A stretch of 59,456 nt of DNA, from contig NZ_VTQX01000020.1 in the NCBI RefSeq assembly GCF_008764295.1, positions 1-59,456 of the forward strand, written 5' to 3'. The notes below the pieces were generated by a model. That model was not told the DNA's origin. It worked only from the letters and a program-made list of their open reading frames with translations, and searched no databases. How positions within the stretch are numbered: position 1 is the first letter of the stretch; each line of letters begins with the position of its first letter. Positions 7,962-16,229 of the stretch are shown piece by piece. The translations under genes were made by a program, and so were the position numbers. Source of the DNA: Bacillus methanolicus. GTDB taxonomy: Bacteria > Bacillota > Bacilli > Bacillales > Cytobacillaceae.

Positions 7962-8552
7962 ATGTCCTCTTTTAAAGAAAGAAAAATTGCTAAGAAAAAA
8001 GAAGAGATCCTCCGCTCTGCCGCTGCAGTATTTGCTGAAAAGGGCTATCATGGTACAACAATGGAGGAAGTTGCAGCAAAGCTGTTAATGACGAAAGGAT
8101 CCATGTATTATTATTTCAAAAATAAAGACGATCTTCTATTTCATTGTCATCAAATGATTATGAATAAAAGTATTCAAAATATGGAGGAAATTACAAGCAG
8201 CCCCATAACAGCGAAAGAAAAACTAGAAAAAGCTGTCAAAGCTCACATATTGCTGGCAACCAATGAAAAATCGATTTTTATGGTGATGGATAAGCCCAAT
8301 CAGCATTTCACCGATGAATATTTACATGAAATACTGAAATCACGAACAAAGTATGCAGCTTATTTTGATCAAATTTTATATGAGGGAATGGAGAAAAAGG
8401 AATTTCAAAGCATAGACATTAAAATGGTCAGAATGATTATTTTAGGAGCACTGAACTGGATTCAAGAGTGGTATAATCCTGAGGGGGAAAAAACCGGCGA
8501 ACAATTAGCTGAAACTTTTGCTCACTATTTATTAAAAATGGTTCTGTCATAA
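7962..8552 (+). CDS. TetR/AcrR family transcriptional regulator
   Basis: A 196-aa repressor-type protein. The N-terminal helix-turn-helix spans about residues 10-57: ILRSAAAVFAEKGYHGTTMEEVAAKL, then the recognition segment MTKGSMYYYFKNKDDLL. The remainder is an all-helical ligand domain without a specific signature. The ATG follows TTGGAGAG. It is divergent from the acyl-CoA transferase, so an acyl-CoA or fatty-acid-related ligand is plausible, as for FadR (YsiA) of B. subtilis, but this is inference. A strong terminator follows. Confidence 0.88.
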   Translation: MSSFKERKIAKKKEEILRSAAAVFAEKGYHGTTMEEVAAKLLMTKGSMYYYFKNKDDLLFHCHQMIMNKSIQNMEEITSSPITAKEKLEKAVKAHILLATNEKSIFMVMDKPNQHFTDEYLHEILKSRTKYAAYFDQILYEGMEKKEFQSIDIKMVRMIILGALNWIQEWYNPEGEKTGEQLAETFAHYLLKMVLS

Positions 8553-8564
8553 TAAGTTCATTTT

Positions 8565-8609
8565 AATCGTGCCCGTCCATTTTCGCTTTACACGAGGTGG
8601 GCACGATTG
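8565..8609 (+). terminator. Terminator after the TetR gene
   Basis: AATCGTGCCC (8565-8574) pairs with GGGCACGATT (8599-8608), followed by GTTTTCTAATTTTT. Confidence 0.85.
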
Positions 8610-8620
8610 TTTTCTAATTT

Positions 8621-9058
8621 TTATTCCTTTCTCTGCCCTTTAAACCGCAGTCCTAACTCTGAAAGAATTTCATCAACAGAAGTATCAAAATGAAAGAAAT
8701 AATGACTATTCTCAGTGCCAAAGACCATTATGTGAGGATTTTCATATTCCGGGAAAATGATGATGACCTCATTAACCGATGTGTTTAACCATTTGTTTTT
8801 TATTTCAACTGCTTTTTCCAACGGAATCTTTATCATATAACCTTTCTGCGGTATCGGTTCAAATCCACGATATACATCTGTAATCCCTTCTAGAATTGCC
8901 ACCACTTCTTGCTGAATATGGTCATTGCTTGGCTCTTCTTTTATAACCTTACCTTTATTAATATGGAAAATTTCAATTTGGAGCGATTTTGCATTTACTT
9001 GAAAGCTGAAAATAAATAAAAAGAGCATGATAACAAACAAAATTATTTTTCTGACCAT
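8621..9058 (-). CDS. Secreted protein of unknown function
   Basis: A 145-aa protein I do not recognise. Residues 1-23 (MVRKIILFVIMLFLFIFSFQ, then VNA) form a clear signal peptide with a likely cleavage after VNA and no lipobox. The mature part is about 120 aa, mixed alpha/beta in character, with two Gly/Pro-containing stretches (EGITDVYRGFEPIPQKGYMI and VIIIFPEYENPHIMVFG) and no cysteine. The ATG follows GAGGTGATGTC, a good ribosome binding site. It lies just downstream of the IDEAL-domain gene but is separated from it by a terminator. It converges on the TetR gene. No function is proposed. Confidence 0.75.
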   Translation of the reverse strand: MVRKIILFVIMLFLFIFSFQVNAKSLQIEIFHINKGKVIKEEPSNDHIQQEVVAILEGITDVYRGFEPIPQKGYMIKIPLEKAVEIKNKWLNTSVNEVIIIFPEYENPHIMVFGTENSHYFFHFDTSVDEILSELGLRFKGQRKE

Positions 9059-9102
9059 GACATCACCTCAAAACTATCATCCCCTCAAAAATAACAATAT
9101 AT

Positions 9103-9137
9103 GTAAAAAAATAAGACAGCCTGTCATACAGACTGTC
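9103..9137 (-). terminator. Terminator of the IDEAL-domain gene
   Basis: On the minus strand GACAG.CTGT and ACAG.CTGTC form a tight stem (9115-9137), followed by TTATTTTTTTA. Confidence 0.8.
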
Positions 9138-9144
9138 GAAAATG

Positions 9145-9339
9145 TTAAGAAATATTTTTTAACTCTGAAGATAGTCGAAGGAATTCCTCTTTGTTACGTT
9201 CTTGTAAGGATTTGTCGATTTCCTTCTTTAGCTTTTCTTTTCTGTAGGAAATCAAAGATTCGTTTAACACCTGCTCTGCTAACATTGACAACTGCTCCTC
9301 AATTGACGGTTCGGGTAACTTAAGCAAATCCTTATTCAT
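9145..9339 (-). CDS. Small IDEAL-domain protein
   Basis: A 64-aa protein. The C-terminal half KLKKEIDKSLQERNKEEFLR fits the IDEAL domain (pattern L..IDxALxxRDxExFxxL), a short helical module of Bacillaceae that also ends proteins such as YpiB. The N-terminal half is acidic and Leu-rich. The ATG follows AAGGAGTTGATTTCCC. Function of stand-alone IDEAL proteins is not established; this one has no informative neighbour. Confidence 0.65.
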   Translation of the reverse strand: MNKDLLKLPEPSIEEQLSMLAEQVLNESLISYRKEKLKKEIDKSLQERNKEEFLRLSSELKNIS

Positions 9340-9670
9340 GGGAAATCAACTCCTTAACTTTTATTAAGTATAGCACGAATTATCTAACAATTCAATTTTT
9401 TCTCTATTATAGTGAAATATTTTTTTGCAATTTCTGATTTTGGCTCTTTAGGATTATTCATTCTTATCTCTATTTTGTAACCTCTTTTTTCGTCATAACC
9501 CAATTAGAACTTAACACTTTAGTAACAATAAATCACAACTTTTTCACAAGAAATTTTCTTCATTTTTCATTCTCCTCACCCATCGATACTACTCCCATTT
9601 ATTCCCCACTGTTGTGATATATAGTTTGTGACTTCAAATAAATAATTTAACACTTTAAATAAATCATGTA
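9340..9670. other. AT-rich intergenic stretch upstream of the leuA promoter
   Basis: No supported gene. The 11-mer TTAACACTTTA occurs twice (9511-9521 and 9647-9657), each followed within a few bases by AATAAATCA. Nothing else is recognisable. Confidence 0.5.
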
Positions 9671-9699
9671 TTGCATTTCTTTCTTTTATGTAGTATTAT
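9671..9699 (+). promoter_or_regulatory. Predicted sigma-A promoter of the leuA leader
   Basis: TTGCAT (9671-9676), a 17-base spacer, TATTAT (9694-9699). It lies about 35 bases before the first T-box stem. Confidence 0.65.
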
Positions 9700-9729
9700 A
9701 TTTTAAAATTTCGAATTTTAAATATTGTA

Positions 9730-9980
9730 AAAAAGTTGATGATAAGGAGCAGGAAAATGTTTTCTTCTCTAGAGAACCTGTGGTTGGTGCAAACAGGTGA
9801 AGGATTTTTTCCAACTCGCCTTTGAAACTTTCTTCTGAAAACAGTAGGAAGAAACGATTCACAATCGTTAATTTGTGAAGTTAAATCTTAACTTGCGAAG
9901 GCTGTTTCCGTGAGGAGCAGTAAATGAGGGTGGTACCACGAGTATGCTCGTCCCTCAATATCGTAGTTAAGATTTTTTTA
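9730..9980 (+). promoter_or_regulatory. T-box leader, leucine specificity
   Basis: Uncharged-tRNA-sensing leader of leuA. Stem I shows the AGAGAACC motif and the apical CCTGT-GGTTGGTG-ACAGG hairpin (about 9770-9800). The specifier codon CTC (9815-9817) lies in CCAACTCGCC and reads tRNA-Leu. The T-box core AGGGTGGTACCACG (9927-9940) pairs with CGTCCCT as antiterminator. A T run at about 9971-9977 ends the terminator, whose AGTTAAGATTT arm matches AAATCTTAACT near 9885. Confidence 0.93.
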
Positions 9981-10102
9981 TTTGTATTTATGTTATTTAA
10001 TACTGTTGTCTGCTGTATGATGAGAGACCATAATTTTGCAACAATGGTGTTGAACATAACAAATGAGTAAAGCCAGTACATAACAATTGGGAGGTAATTG
10101 CA

Positions 10103-11641
10103 ATGAATGAAAGAGTGTATTTTTTTGATACAACTTTAAGAGATGGAGAGCAGACACCAGGTGTAAATTTAAATCAAGAGGAAAAGGTTGAAATCGCACT
10201 TCGCTTGGAACAGCTTGGAATTGATGTCATTGAAGCCGGTTTTGCTGCCGCATCTCCTGGTGACGCAGCAGCAGTCAGAGCCGTTGCAAACGCAGTGACA
10301 AAACCGCTCGTTGTTAGTTTAGCACGAGCAAATAAAGGAGATATTGATGCTGTCATCAACGCCTTTGCCGGAATTGAGAACGTGGGGATACATGTCTTCA
10401 TCGCTACTTCCCCCATTCATCGCGAGAAAAAATTATTTATGTCAAAAGAGGAAGTTATCAAAAAAGCAGTTGAATGTGTCTCTTATGCAGCACAATATTT
10501 TAAACATGTAGAATTTTCCTGTGAAGATGCCACTAGAACAGAACTTGAATTTTTACGAGAGGTCGCAGAACATGTCATTGAGGCTGGTGCAACTGTATTA
10601 AACTTTCCAGATACGGTTGGCTATACAACTCCTGAAGAGTATGCTCAACTTTTTCAATATATTCTTGAACATACAAAAGGCGTTGAAAATGTAAGACTTA
10701 GTTGTCACTGTCATGATGATTTAGGCTTGGCAGCAAGCAACAGCATCGCTGCCATTAAAGCTGGCGCACTGCAAGTGGAAGGCTGTGTCAACGGTATAGG
10801 TGAAAGAGCTGGTAATGTTGCTTTAGAAGAGGTTGCAGCCCTTCTTGAAACAAGAAAAGATTATTATCAAAAAGAAACGGGCATCAACCTAACAGAGATT
10901 GCCAAAACAAGCAAACTTATTAGCAGACTTACTGGAATAAGCGTGCCCCCAAACAAAGCAGTGATTGGTAATAATGCCTTTGCCCATTCATCTGGGATTC
11001 ACCAGGATGGGGTCATTAAAGATAAAACAACATATGAAATTCTTAAGCCTGAGAGTGTTGGTTTTGTTGAAACAAAGCTTGTTCTCGGAAAGCTATCTGG
11101 AAGAAACGCATTAAAAAAGCGTTATGAGGAGCTTGGATATTCCATTACGCCAGAACAATTAAAGGAAGTATTCACAAAATACAAAGAGCTAGCTGATCGC
11201 AAAAAGGAGATTTTTGATGAGGATATCATCGCTCTACTGGAAACGAAATCAGGTGAGCAGTCCTCCACCTACACATTTAAAGATCTTAGTCTGCAAGTGT
11301 TAGCAAACAAAGACTATCGAGCTTTCGTTCATATTTTGAAAGAAGACGGCAATGTTATAGAAGGAATCGCAGAAGGTAATGGTCCTATCGATGCAATTTA
11401 TAAAGGGATTGATCAAGGTCTTAACATAAAGGCTGAACTGATTGATTACAAAATTAAATCCATTTCAAGAGGGAAAGACTCTATTGGGGAAGTCTTTGTT
11501 AAAATCAAACATGAGGAAGCCTTATATCAAGGTAGAGCTATACATGTAGATATTATTTTTGCCAGTGCGAGCGCCTATATTGATGCCATTAATCGCGTTG
11601 TTAGTCTTCAATCGAGCTATGCTGCAGAAATTAAGAACTAA
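10103..11641 (+). CDS. leuA: 2-isopropylmalate synthase
   Basis: Condenses acetyl-CoA with 2-oxoisovalerate, the first committed step of leucine synthesis; cytosolic. A 512-aa protein of the usual length. The catalytic TIM barrel begins VYFFDTTLRDGEQTPGVN, and the metal/substrate motif SCHCHDDLGLAASNS (about residue 203) is followed by EGCVNGIGERAGN. NAFAHSSGIHQDG (about 295) is the second signature. The C-terminal LeuA dimer domain (from about 400) provides leucine feedback inhibition in the family. The ATG follows TTGGGAGG. Unlike the usual ilv-leu operon, leuA stands alone here with its own leucine T-box, and no ilv or leuBCD gene follows. Confidence 0.95.
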   Translation: MNERVYFFDTTLRDGEQTPGVNLNQEEKVEIALRLEQLGIDVIEAGFAAASPGDAAAVRAVANAVTKPLVVSLARANKGDIDAVINAFAGIENVGIHVFIATSPIHREKKLFMSKEEVIKKAVECVSYAAQYFKHVEFSCEDATRTELEFLREVAEHVIEAGATVLNFPDTVGYTTPEEYAQLFQYILEHTKGVENVRLSCHCHDDLGLAASNSIAAIKAGALQVEGCVNGIGERAGNVALEEVAALLETRKDYYQKETGINLTEIAKTSKLISRLTGISVPPNKAVIGNNAFAHSSGIHQDGVIKDKTTYEILKPESVGFVETKLVLGKLSGRNALKKRYEELGYSITPEQLKEVFTKYKELADRKKEIFDEDIIALLETKSGEQSSTYTFKDLSLQVLANKDYRAFVHILKEDGNVIEGIAEGNGPIDAIYKGIDQGLNIKAELIDYKIKSISRGKDSIGEVFVKIKHEEALYQGRAIHVDIIFASASAYIDAINRVVSLQSSYAAEIKN

Positions 11642-11662
11642 CGTATAGAACCAGACATCTGA

Positions 11663-11703
11663 ATTCAAAGCCCAGTTCCCTATTAAGAATCTGGGCTTTG
11701 AAT
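11663..11703. terminator. Hairpin between leuA and acetoacetyl-CoA synthetase
   Basis: ATTCAAAGCCCAG (11663-11675) pairs with CTGGGCTTTGAAT (11691-11703). T runs are poor on both sides, and the stop codon of the minus-strand gene lies in the loop. Confidence 0.6.
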
Positions 11704-13659
11704 CTTCTCTGCAAGCTTGATAAAAAAATCTAGTGAATGAGGATTACTTAATGAGCCAGTATTAACCGCCTTTGAAACAGGTGTTCCCGTAAGTATCCTT
11801 TTAATCGGAACTTCCAATTTTTTACCATTTAAAGTACGCGGAACCGACGTAATTTCATAAATTTGATCGGGGATATGCCTCGGGGAGCAAACTTGGCGAA
11901 TTTGTTTGCGAACCCTTGTTACAAAAGCCTCCGTAAATAAATTTCCTTTTTCTAAGACAACAAATAGCAGAATGTTATTGCTTACATCGATAGCAAGACT
12001 ATCGGCGATTTCTTCCATGCCTTCCACTGCACGATATATTTCACTTGTCCCTATCCGAATCCCTCCCCTATTGATAGTAGAATCGGAACGACCATATATT
12101 TGGCAGCTGCCTTTTGAAAATATTTTTATCCAATCCCCATGTCTCCAAACCCCTGAATAAAAGGCAAAATAACTATCATAATAGCGCTCACCGTTTTGAT
12201 CATTCCAAAAGTAGAGGGGCATTGATGGCATTGGCTCTGTTAATACAAGCTCTCCAACTTCATTCAATACACTTTCGCCATCATCATTGAATGCCTCGAC
12301 CTTTGCTCCCAATTCTCTGCATTGAATTTCTCCAGCATGGACAGGCAATAGTGGTGAGCCACCGACAAACGCTGAACAAATATCTGTTCCGCCACTGACA
12401 GAGGATAACCATAAATCTTGTTTTACACAACTATAAACCCACGAAAACCCTTCCACTGGCAATGGTGAACCTGTGGAAGCAATTGTTTTTAAATGGGAAA
12501 GATTAAATTTGGAAGGCTCAATTTGTTTATTCATACAAGAAAGAAGAAAGCTTGCACTTGTTCCAAATAGAGTGATTTTTGTTTCAGCGGCAAGTTGCCA
12601 TAGGTTATCAAGTGTAGGAAATCCAGGGCTACCATCATAAAGTACAATAGCTGCGCCTGCGAGTAGACCGCTTACTACAACATTCCACATCATCCATCCT
12701 GTGGTTGTAAACCAAAAAAAACGCTCTTTTCTTTTTAAATCCATATGTAATACACATTGTTTAAGATGCTCCAGCAAAATGCCACCATGACCTTGAACAA
12801 TAGCTTTCGGAGTTCCGGTCGTACCGGATGAAAATAAGATCCATAACGGATGATCAAATGCTAAAGGAAGAAACTGCAATGCCTCATCATTTACTTCAGT
12901 AATGAACTGCTCCCAGAGCATGATGCCTTTACATTCATCACATGTTAATTTTTCATTCAAATATGGTAGCAATACTGTCATTTCAATCGTCGGGATCGAT
13001 TTCTTAATATCTCTTACTGTTTTCATTCGATTAAAATCATTGCCACCGTAACGGTATCCGTCAACAGCAATGAGAAGCTTTGGTTCTATCTGTTTAAAGC
13101 GCTCAATTACGGCTGGACCTCCAAAGTCCGGTGAAGCACTTGACCACACTGCACCGATACTTGCGCATGCTAAAAAAGCAATTATTGCTTCTGGAATATT
13201 GGGAAGATAAGCAGCAACACAGTCTCCCTTTTTAATTCCATTTTTTTTGAGACCTGCTGCAAAGGAAGCTACATTTTTTTTCAAAGTTGCCCAGTTCATT
13301 TCTTCTAATGGACGAAGCTCTGATTTTGCAAGGATAGCTATATCATTTTCATGATAATTTCGAAATATATGCTCTGCATAATTTACTTTAGCTCCAGTAA
13401 ACCATTTAGCTCCCGGCATTTTCCGCTCTGATAATACTTGTAAATAACCTGTAGTAGATTTTATCAAAAAGTACTCCCATAAAGATTCCCAAAATGATTC
13501 GATCTCAGTGACAGACCATTTCCACATATCCTCATAATTTTTAAAATGGAGATTCTTATTTGTTTGTAGCCACTTCATATAATCCGCCATATTAGACTGT
13601 TTCTGCAAATCATCTGAAGGCTTCCAAAGAAGCTCGCCTTCTTTCACTGATTGATCCAT
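11683..13659 (-). CDS. Acetoacetyl-CoA synthetase
   Basis: Activates acetoacetate (ATP to AMP) for use as acetyl units or polymer precursor; cytosolic. A 658-aa ANL-superfamily enzyme. The acetoacetate branch is indicated by the N-terminal LWKPSDDLQKQSNMADYMKWL and PGAKWFTGAKVNYAEHIF. AMP-binding motifs include LFSSGTTGTPKAIVQGHGG (P-loop), TTGWMMWN, and SVSGGTDICSAF. C-terminal hinge/catalytic elements are YGRSDSTINRGGIRIG and the PRTLNGKKLEVPIKR lysine region. The frame is open from 13776, but AAGGGGTGG sits just before ATG 13659 (MDQSVKEG), chosen here. It is divergent from the Ktr gene across about 105 bases. The exact carboxylate could differ (e.g. propionate), but the overall match is to the acetoacetate type. 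Confidence 0.88.
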   Translation of the reverse strand: MDQSVKEGELLWKPSDDLQKQSNMADYMKWLQTNKNLHFKNYEDMWKWSVTEIESFWESLWEYFLIKSTTGYLQVLSERKMPGAKWFTGAKVNYAEHIFRNYHENDIAILAKSELRPLEEMNWATLKKNVASFAAGLKKNGIKKGDCVAAYLPNIPEAIIAFLACASIGAVWSSASPDFGGPAVIERFKQIEPKLLIAVDGYRYGGNDFNRMKTVRDIKKSIPTIEMTVLLPYLNEKLTCDECKGIMLWEQFITEVNDEALQFLPLAFDHPLWILFSSGTTGTPKAIVQGHGGILLEHLKQCVLHMDLKRKERFFWFTTTGWMMWNVVVSGLLAGAAIVLYDGSPGFPTLDNLWQLAAETKITLFGTSASFLLSCMNKQIEPSKFNLSHLKTIASTGSPLPVEGFSWVYSCVKQDLWLSSVSGGTDICSAFVGGSPLLPVHAGEIQCRELGAKVEAFNDDGESVLNEVGELVLTEPMPSMPLYFWNDQNGERYYDSYFAFYSGVWRHGDWIKIFSKGSCQIYGRSDSTINRGGIRIGTSEIYRAVEGMEEIADSLAIDVSNNILLFVVLEKGNLFTEAFVTRVRKQIRQVCSPRHIPDQIYEITSVPRTLNGKKLEVPIKRILTGTPVSKAVNTGSLSNPHSLDFFIKLAEKIQSPDS

Positions 13660-13764
13660 TAGCATCCACCCCTTCTCTATTATAATATTCTGAATAATCA
13701 AATGTTTGATAAAAATTTCATTTAGTGGAAATTCTATAGGAAAACAATTTTGAGGAGGATTAAT

Positions 13765-14421
13765 ATGAAAAAGCAATTTGCCGTAATTGGTTTAGGGCGC
13801 TTCGGTGGAAGTCTTGTTGAAGAATTTAGTGTACTTGGCATTGACGTCTTGGCAATCGATAAGAATAAAGAGCGGGTCGAAAAATACGAACAATTTGCTA
13901 CATATGCCGTTCATGCTGATGCCCTGAACGAAACAAGATTAAAAGAGGTCGGCATAAAAAACATGGATCATGCCATCGTCTCTCTGGGCAATGATATTGA
14001 AAAAAGTGTACTTGTAACTCTATTATTAAAGGATTTAGGGATTAACAAAGTGTGGACAAAAGCAGTAAATCATTATCATCGTAAAGTACTGGAAAAAATC
14101 GGTGCTGACCGGGTAATACACCCAGAGAAGGATATGGCTAAACGGATTGCACACCATATCATATCAGACAAAGTCATTGACTATATTGAACTTTCGGAAA
14201 AACACAGCATTGTAGAAATTTTGGCTTCAGCCAAAATACACGCACAAACAATCGCTGAATTAAATGTAAGAGCAAAGTATGGATGTAATATTATTGGCAT
14301 TCAGAGAGAAGGAGACATAATTGTCTCCCCATCTGCTGAAGAAGTCGTCTATTCTGGGGACATTCTCATTGTCATTGGTGAAAATGACGATATTCAACGC
14401 TTTGAAAACGGGGCTGTTTAA
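13765..14421 (+). CDS. K+ uptake gating subunit, KtrA/KtrC type (RCK)
   Basis: A 218-aa cytosolic RCK protein that binds ATP/ADP and c-di-AMP and gates the membrane K+ channel KtrB or KtrD. TrkA-N Rossmann motif GLGRFGGS (about residues 9-16) and acidic DALNE, then GADRVIHPEKDMAKRIAHHI linking to a TrkA-C domain (residues 135-218) with KYGCNIIGIQREGDIIVSPS. The start is ATG at 13765 after GAGGAGG; an upstream in-frame codon at 13750 overlaps that SD. The channel subunit is not in the window, so, as for B. subtilis ktrC, it is unlinked. KtrA and KtrC cannot be separated with confidence here. Confidence 0.9.
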   Translation: MKKQFAVIGLGRFGGSLVEEFSVLGIDVLAIDKNKERVEKYEQFATYAVHADALNETRLKEVGIKNMDHAIVSLGNDIEKSVLVTLLLKDLGINKVWTKAVNHYHRKVLEKIGADRVIHPEKDMAKRIAHHIISDKVIDYIELSEKHSIVEILASAKIHAQTIAELNVRAKYGCNIIGIQREGDIIVSPSAEEVVYSGDILIVIGENDDIQRFENGAV

Positions 14422-14483
14422 GCCTGCTTTCTCACCGGTGCTCTAGGTGTAAATATGACGAGCTAAAAGTCAATTTCTCTTAT

Positions 14484-14645
14484 CTATATAATAGGATAAT
14501 TCGGTTCATATCTAGGGTACGCATAATATGGCGGCCTTTTTCCTATTAAAGGCAACTCAAATGATTGATTTCCATATAATACCTCTACTGTTCCCTCTGA
14601 TTCATTTACAAGTAAATAAGTAACTTCTTGATTATAATCATTCAC
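14484..14645 (-). CDS. Small Tyr/Pro-tailed hypothetical protein
   Basis: A 53-aa protein reading MNDYNQEVTYLLVNESEG and ending KRPPYYAYPRYEPNYPII. The Tyr/Pro-rich tail recalls spore-coat-type small proteins but is not diagnostic. The chosen GTG at 14645 has GGAGG 9 bases upstream; an ATG at 14678 would give 64 aa but lacks a clear ribosome binding site. It lies between the Ktr and SDR genes on the opposite strand. Confidence 0.5.
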   Translation of the reverse strand: MNDYNQEVTYLLVNESEGTVEVLYGNQSFELPLIGKRPPYYAYPRYEPNYPII

Positions 14646-14775
14646 TTCCTCTTCCCTCCATCGCCAATTTGTTATCACGGTATTCGTTACCGGTTTAAAA
14701 TGAGCCAGTACGAATGCACTTAATTTACTTCAGTTTCATACTGTAACTCAGAATAATGTTTTTTAGGAGGCCATC

Positions 14776-15693
14776 ATGTCACAAAAAGAAAATTTGAACG
14801 ATTATCCCATGTACCCTAACTACGGAAGAATTACACAATTTCAAGAAATTCCCATTACCGTACCGGAACAGCGGCAATTTCGTCAACCTGGAGAAGAAAA
14901 ATACATGGTACCAAAACCAATTATTGAAAATCCTCATTATAAAGGGAGCGAAAAACTAAAAGGGAGAGTTGCACTCATCACTGGTGGTGATAGTGGGATT
15001 GGTGCTGCAGTCGCGATCGCTTTCGCCAAAGAAGGAGCGAATGTTGCCATCGCTTATTTAGATGAACATGAAGATGCCAATCGCACCAAAAATAGAATCG
15101 AAGAATTAGGACAAAGGTGTATTCTCCTACCTGGAGATTTACGAAAAAAGCAGCAATGTGTAGATATTGTCGAAAAAACAATCGCTGCATTTGGAAAACT
15201 TGACATCCTCTGCAATCATGTTGGAATTCAATTTCAACAATTAAGTTTACTCGATATAAGTGATGAACAATTTGACGATACCTTCAAAGTAAATATTTAC
15301 TCTCACTTTTATACAACACGAGCTGCCCTGCCTCATCTAAAAGCTGGAAGCTCGATCATTAACACTGCTTCTGTCGTCGCCTATGTAGGATTTGACCAAT
15401 TAATCGATTACACAGCCACGAAAGCTGCAAACGTTGGATTCACAAGGGCCCTAGCCAATAGCCTCGTAAAAGAAGGGATTCGTGTTAATGCCGTGGCACC
15501 TGGAAGAATTTGGACACCACTAATTCCGGCTAGTTTCTCTTCTGACGAGGTAACACTTGCTGGAAATCCGATGGAACGTCAAGGTCAGCCATTTGAATTG
15601 GCCCCAACCTTTGTTTATTTAGCTTCGGACGACTCTAGATTTGTTACAGGACAAACACTGCATGTTAACGGTGGTCAAGTAATGGCGACTTAA
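14776..15693 (+). CDS. Short-chain dehydrogenase/reductase, general-stress-protein-39 type
   Basis: A 305-aa NAD(P)-dependent oxidoreductase of the SDR family with the roughly 45-residue N-terminal extension ([20 protein letters not shown]...[15 protein letters not shown]) typical of the YdaD/YhxC/YhdF group. Cofactor motif TGGDSGIG (about residue 69); catalytic Ser in [14 protein letters not shown] supplies Tyr/Lys (about 220). The structural NNAG motif reads CNHVG here, an unusual substitution. The ATG follows TTTTAGGAGG. A palindromic terminator follows. In B. subtilis such proteins are often SigB-dependent; I saw no convincing SigB promoter. Substrate unknown. Confidence 0.88.
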   Translation: MSQKENLNDYPMYPNYGRITQFQEIPITVPEQRQFRQPGEEKYMVPKPIIENPHYKGSEKLKGRVALITGGDSGIGAAVAIAFAKEGANVAIAYLDEHEDANRTKNRIEELGQRCILLPGDLRKKQQCVDIVEKTIAAFGKLDILCNHVGIQFQQLSLLDISDEQFDDTFKVNIYSHFYTTRAALPHLKAGSSIINTASVVAYVGFDQLIDYTATKAANVGFTRALANSLVKEGIRVNAVAPGRIWTPLIPASFSSDEVTLAGNPMERQGQPFELAPTFVYLASDDSRFVTGQTLHVNGGQVMAT

Positions 15694-15694
15694 T

Positions 15695-15722
15695 AAAAGA
15701 CAGGAAAATTTCCTGTCTTTCT
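15695..15722 (+). terminator. Terminator after the SDR gene
   Basis: AAAGACAGGAAA and TTTCCTGTCTTT are almost adjacent, forming a tight palindromic stem immediately after the stop; the tail is CTTCATT. Confidence 0.75.
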
Positions 15723-15941
15723 TCATTGATACTTTATCCGGTATCAATTCCTCAAAACTTCATGCATTCCACCACATATAGCAAGTTACTACAGAGCATG
15801 GCTATTTCTTTTTTTTGATTTCACGCCACTTTACCAATGCTCAGTCTTTGCAAAGCTTTTTTTCAAATTTGCGGAAGGTGGTTAACGGATTATTAACTTT
15901 GTAAATTCTCAGTAAATATTCTTGTTTTCACGACTAGTCAT

Positions 15942-15975
15942 TTGATTATTTCTGAAAATTTTGATATATTTATCA
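15942..15975 (+). promoter_or_regulatory. Promoter and Fur-box-like palindrome of the fbpB-like gene
   Basis: TTGATT (15942-15947), a 17-base spacer, TATATT (15965-15970). Overlapping the -10, TGATA-TATT-TATCA (15962-15975) resembles the Fur consensus TGATAAT-N-ATTATCA but is one base short in the centre. A further inverted repeat TTTCGA/TCGAAA (15985-16004) lies in the 5' leader. Confidence 0.5.
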
Positions 15976-16019
15976 TATACTATTTTTCGACAAATTTCTC
16001 GAAAGAAAGGAGCAAAAAC

Positions 16020-16163
16020 ATGAGAAAACAATTTATATCCATGCAAACATTAATTAGCCGAAATAAACAAGAAATTTTAACCGATAAAAAAGAACTTGAG
16101 CGTATTGAACGTTTAATTGATGATAAACATAATCAAAAACTTGCCACAAAAGCAAAATATTAA
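16020..16163 (+). CDS. FbpB-family small basic protein (Fur-regulated type)
   Basis: A 47-aa basic, helical peptide: FISMQTLISRNKQEILTDKK followed by ELERIERLIDDKHNQK. This matches the FbpB family pattern (LIxxNKxELLxDKxxxExIExRI). In B. subtilis FbpB is Fur-controlled and helps the sRNA FsrA in iron sparing, possibly as an RNA chaperone. The ATG at 16020 follows GAAAGGAGC; the frame is open upstream to 15942, which is the promoter region. A Fur-like palindrome overlaps the promoter, which supports iron control. Monocistronic, with a strong terminator. The role is inferred from family. Confidence 0.7.
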   Translation: MRKQFISMQTLISRNKQEILTDKKELERIERLIDDKHNQKLATKAKY

Positions 16164-16190
16164 TGTTTCGGATTTTAGAACAATGAAATA

Positions 16191-16222
16191 TGAAAAGGCG
16201 CACACAAATGAGCGCCTTTTCA
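16191..16222. terminator. Bidirectional terminator
   Basis: TGAAAAGGCGC (16191-16201) pairs with GCGCCTTTTCA (16212-16222), with A/T-rich flanks on both sides. It serves the convergent fbpB-like and symporter genes. Confidence 0.85.
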
Positions 16223-16229
16223 TTTCACT

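Noticed and set aside
9551..9575. CodY box upstream of leuA
   Set aside because: AATTTTC is present but the second half matches the CodY consensus poorly.
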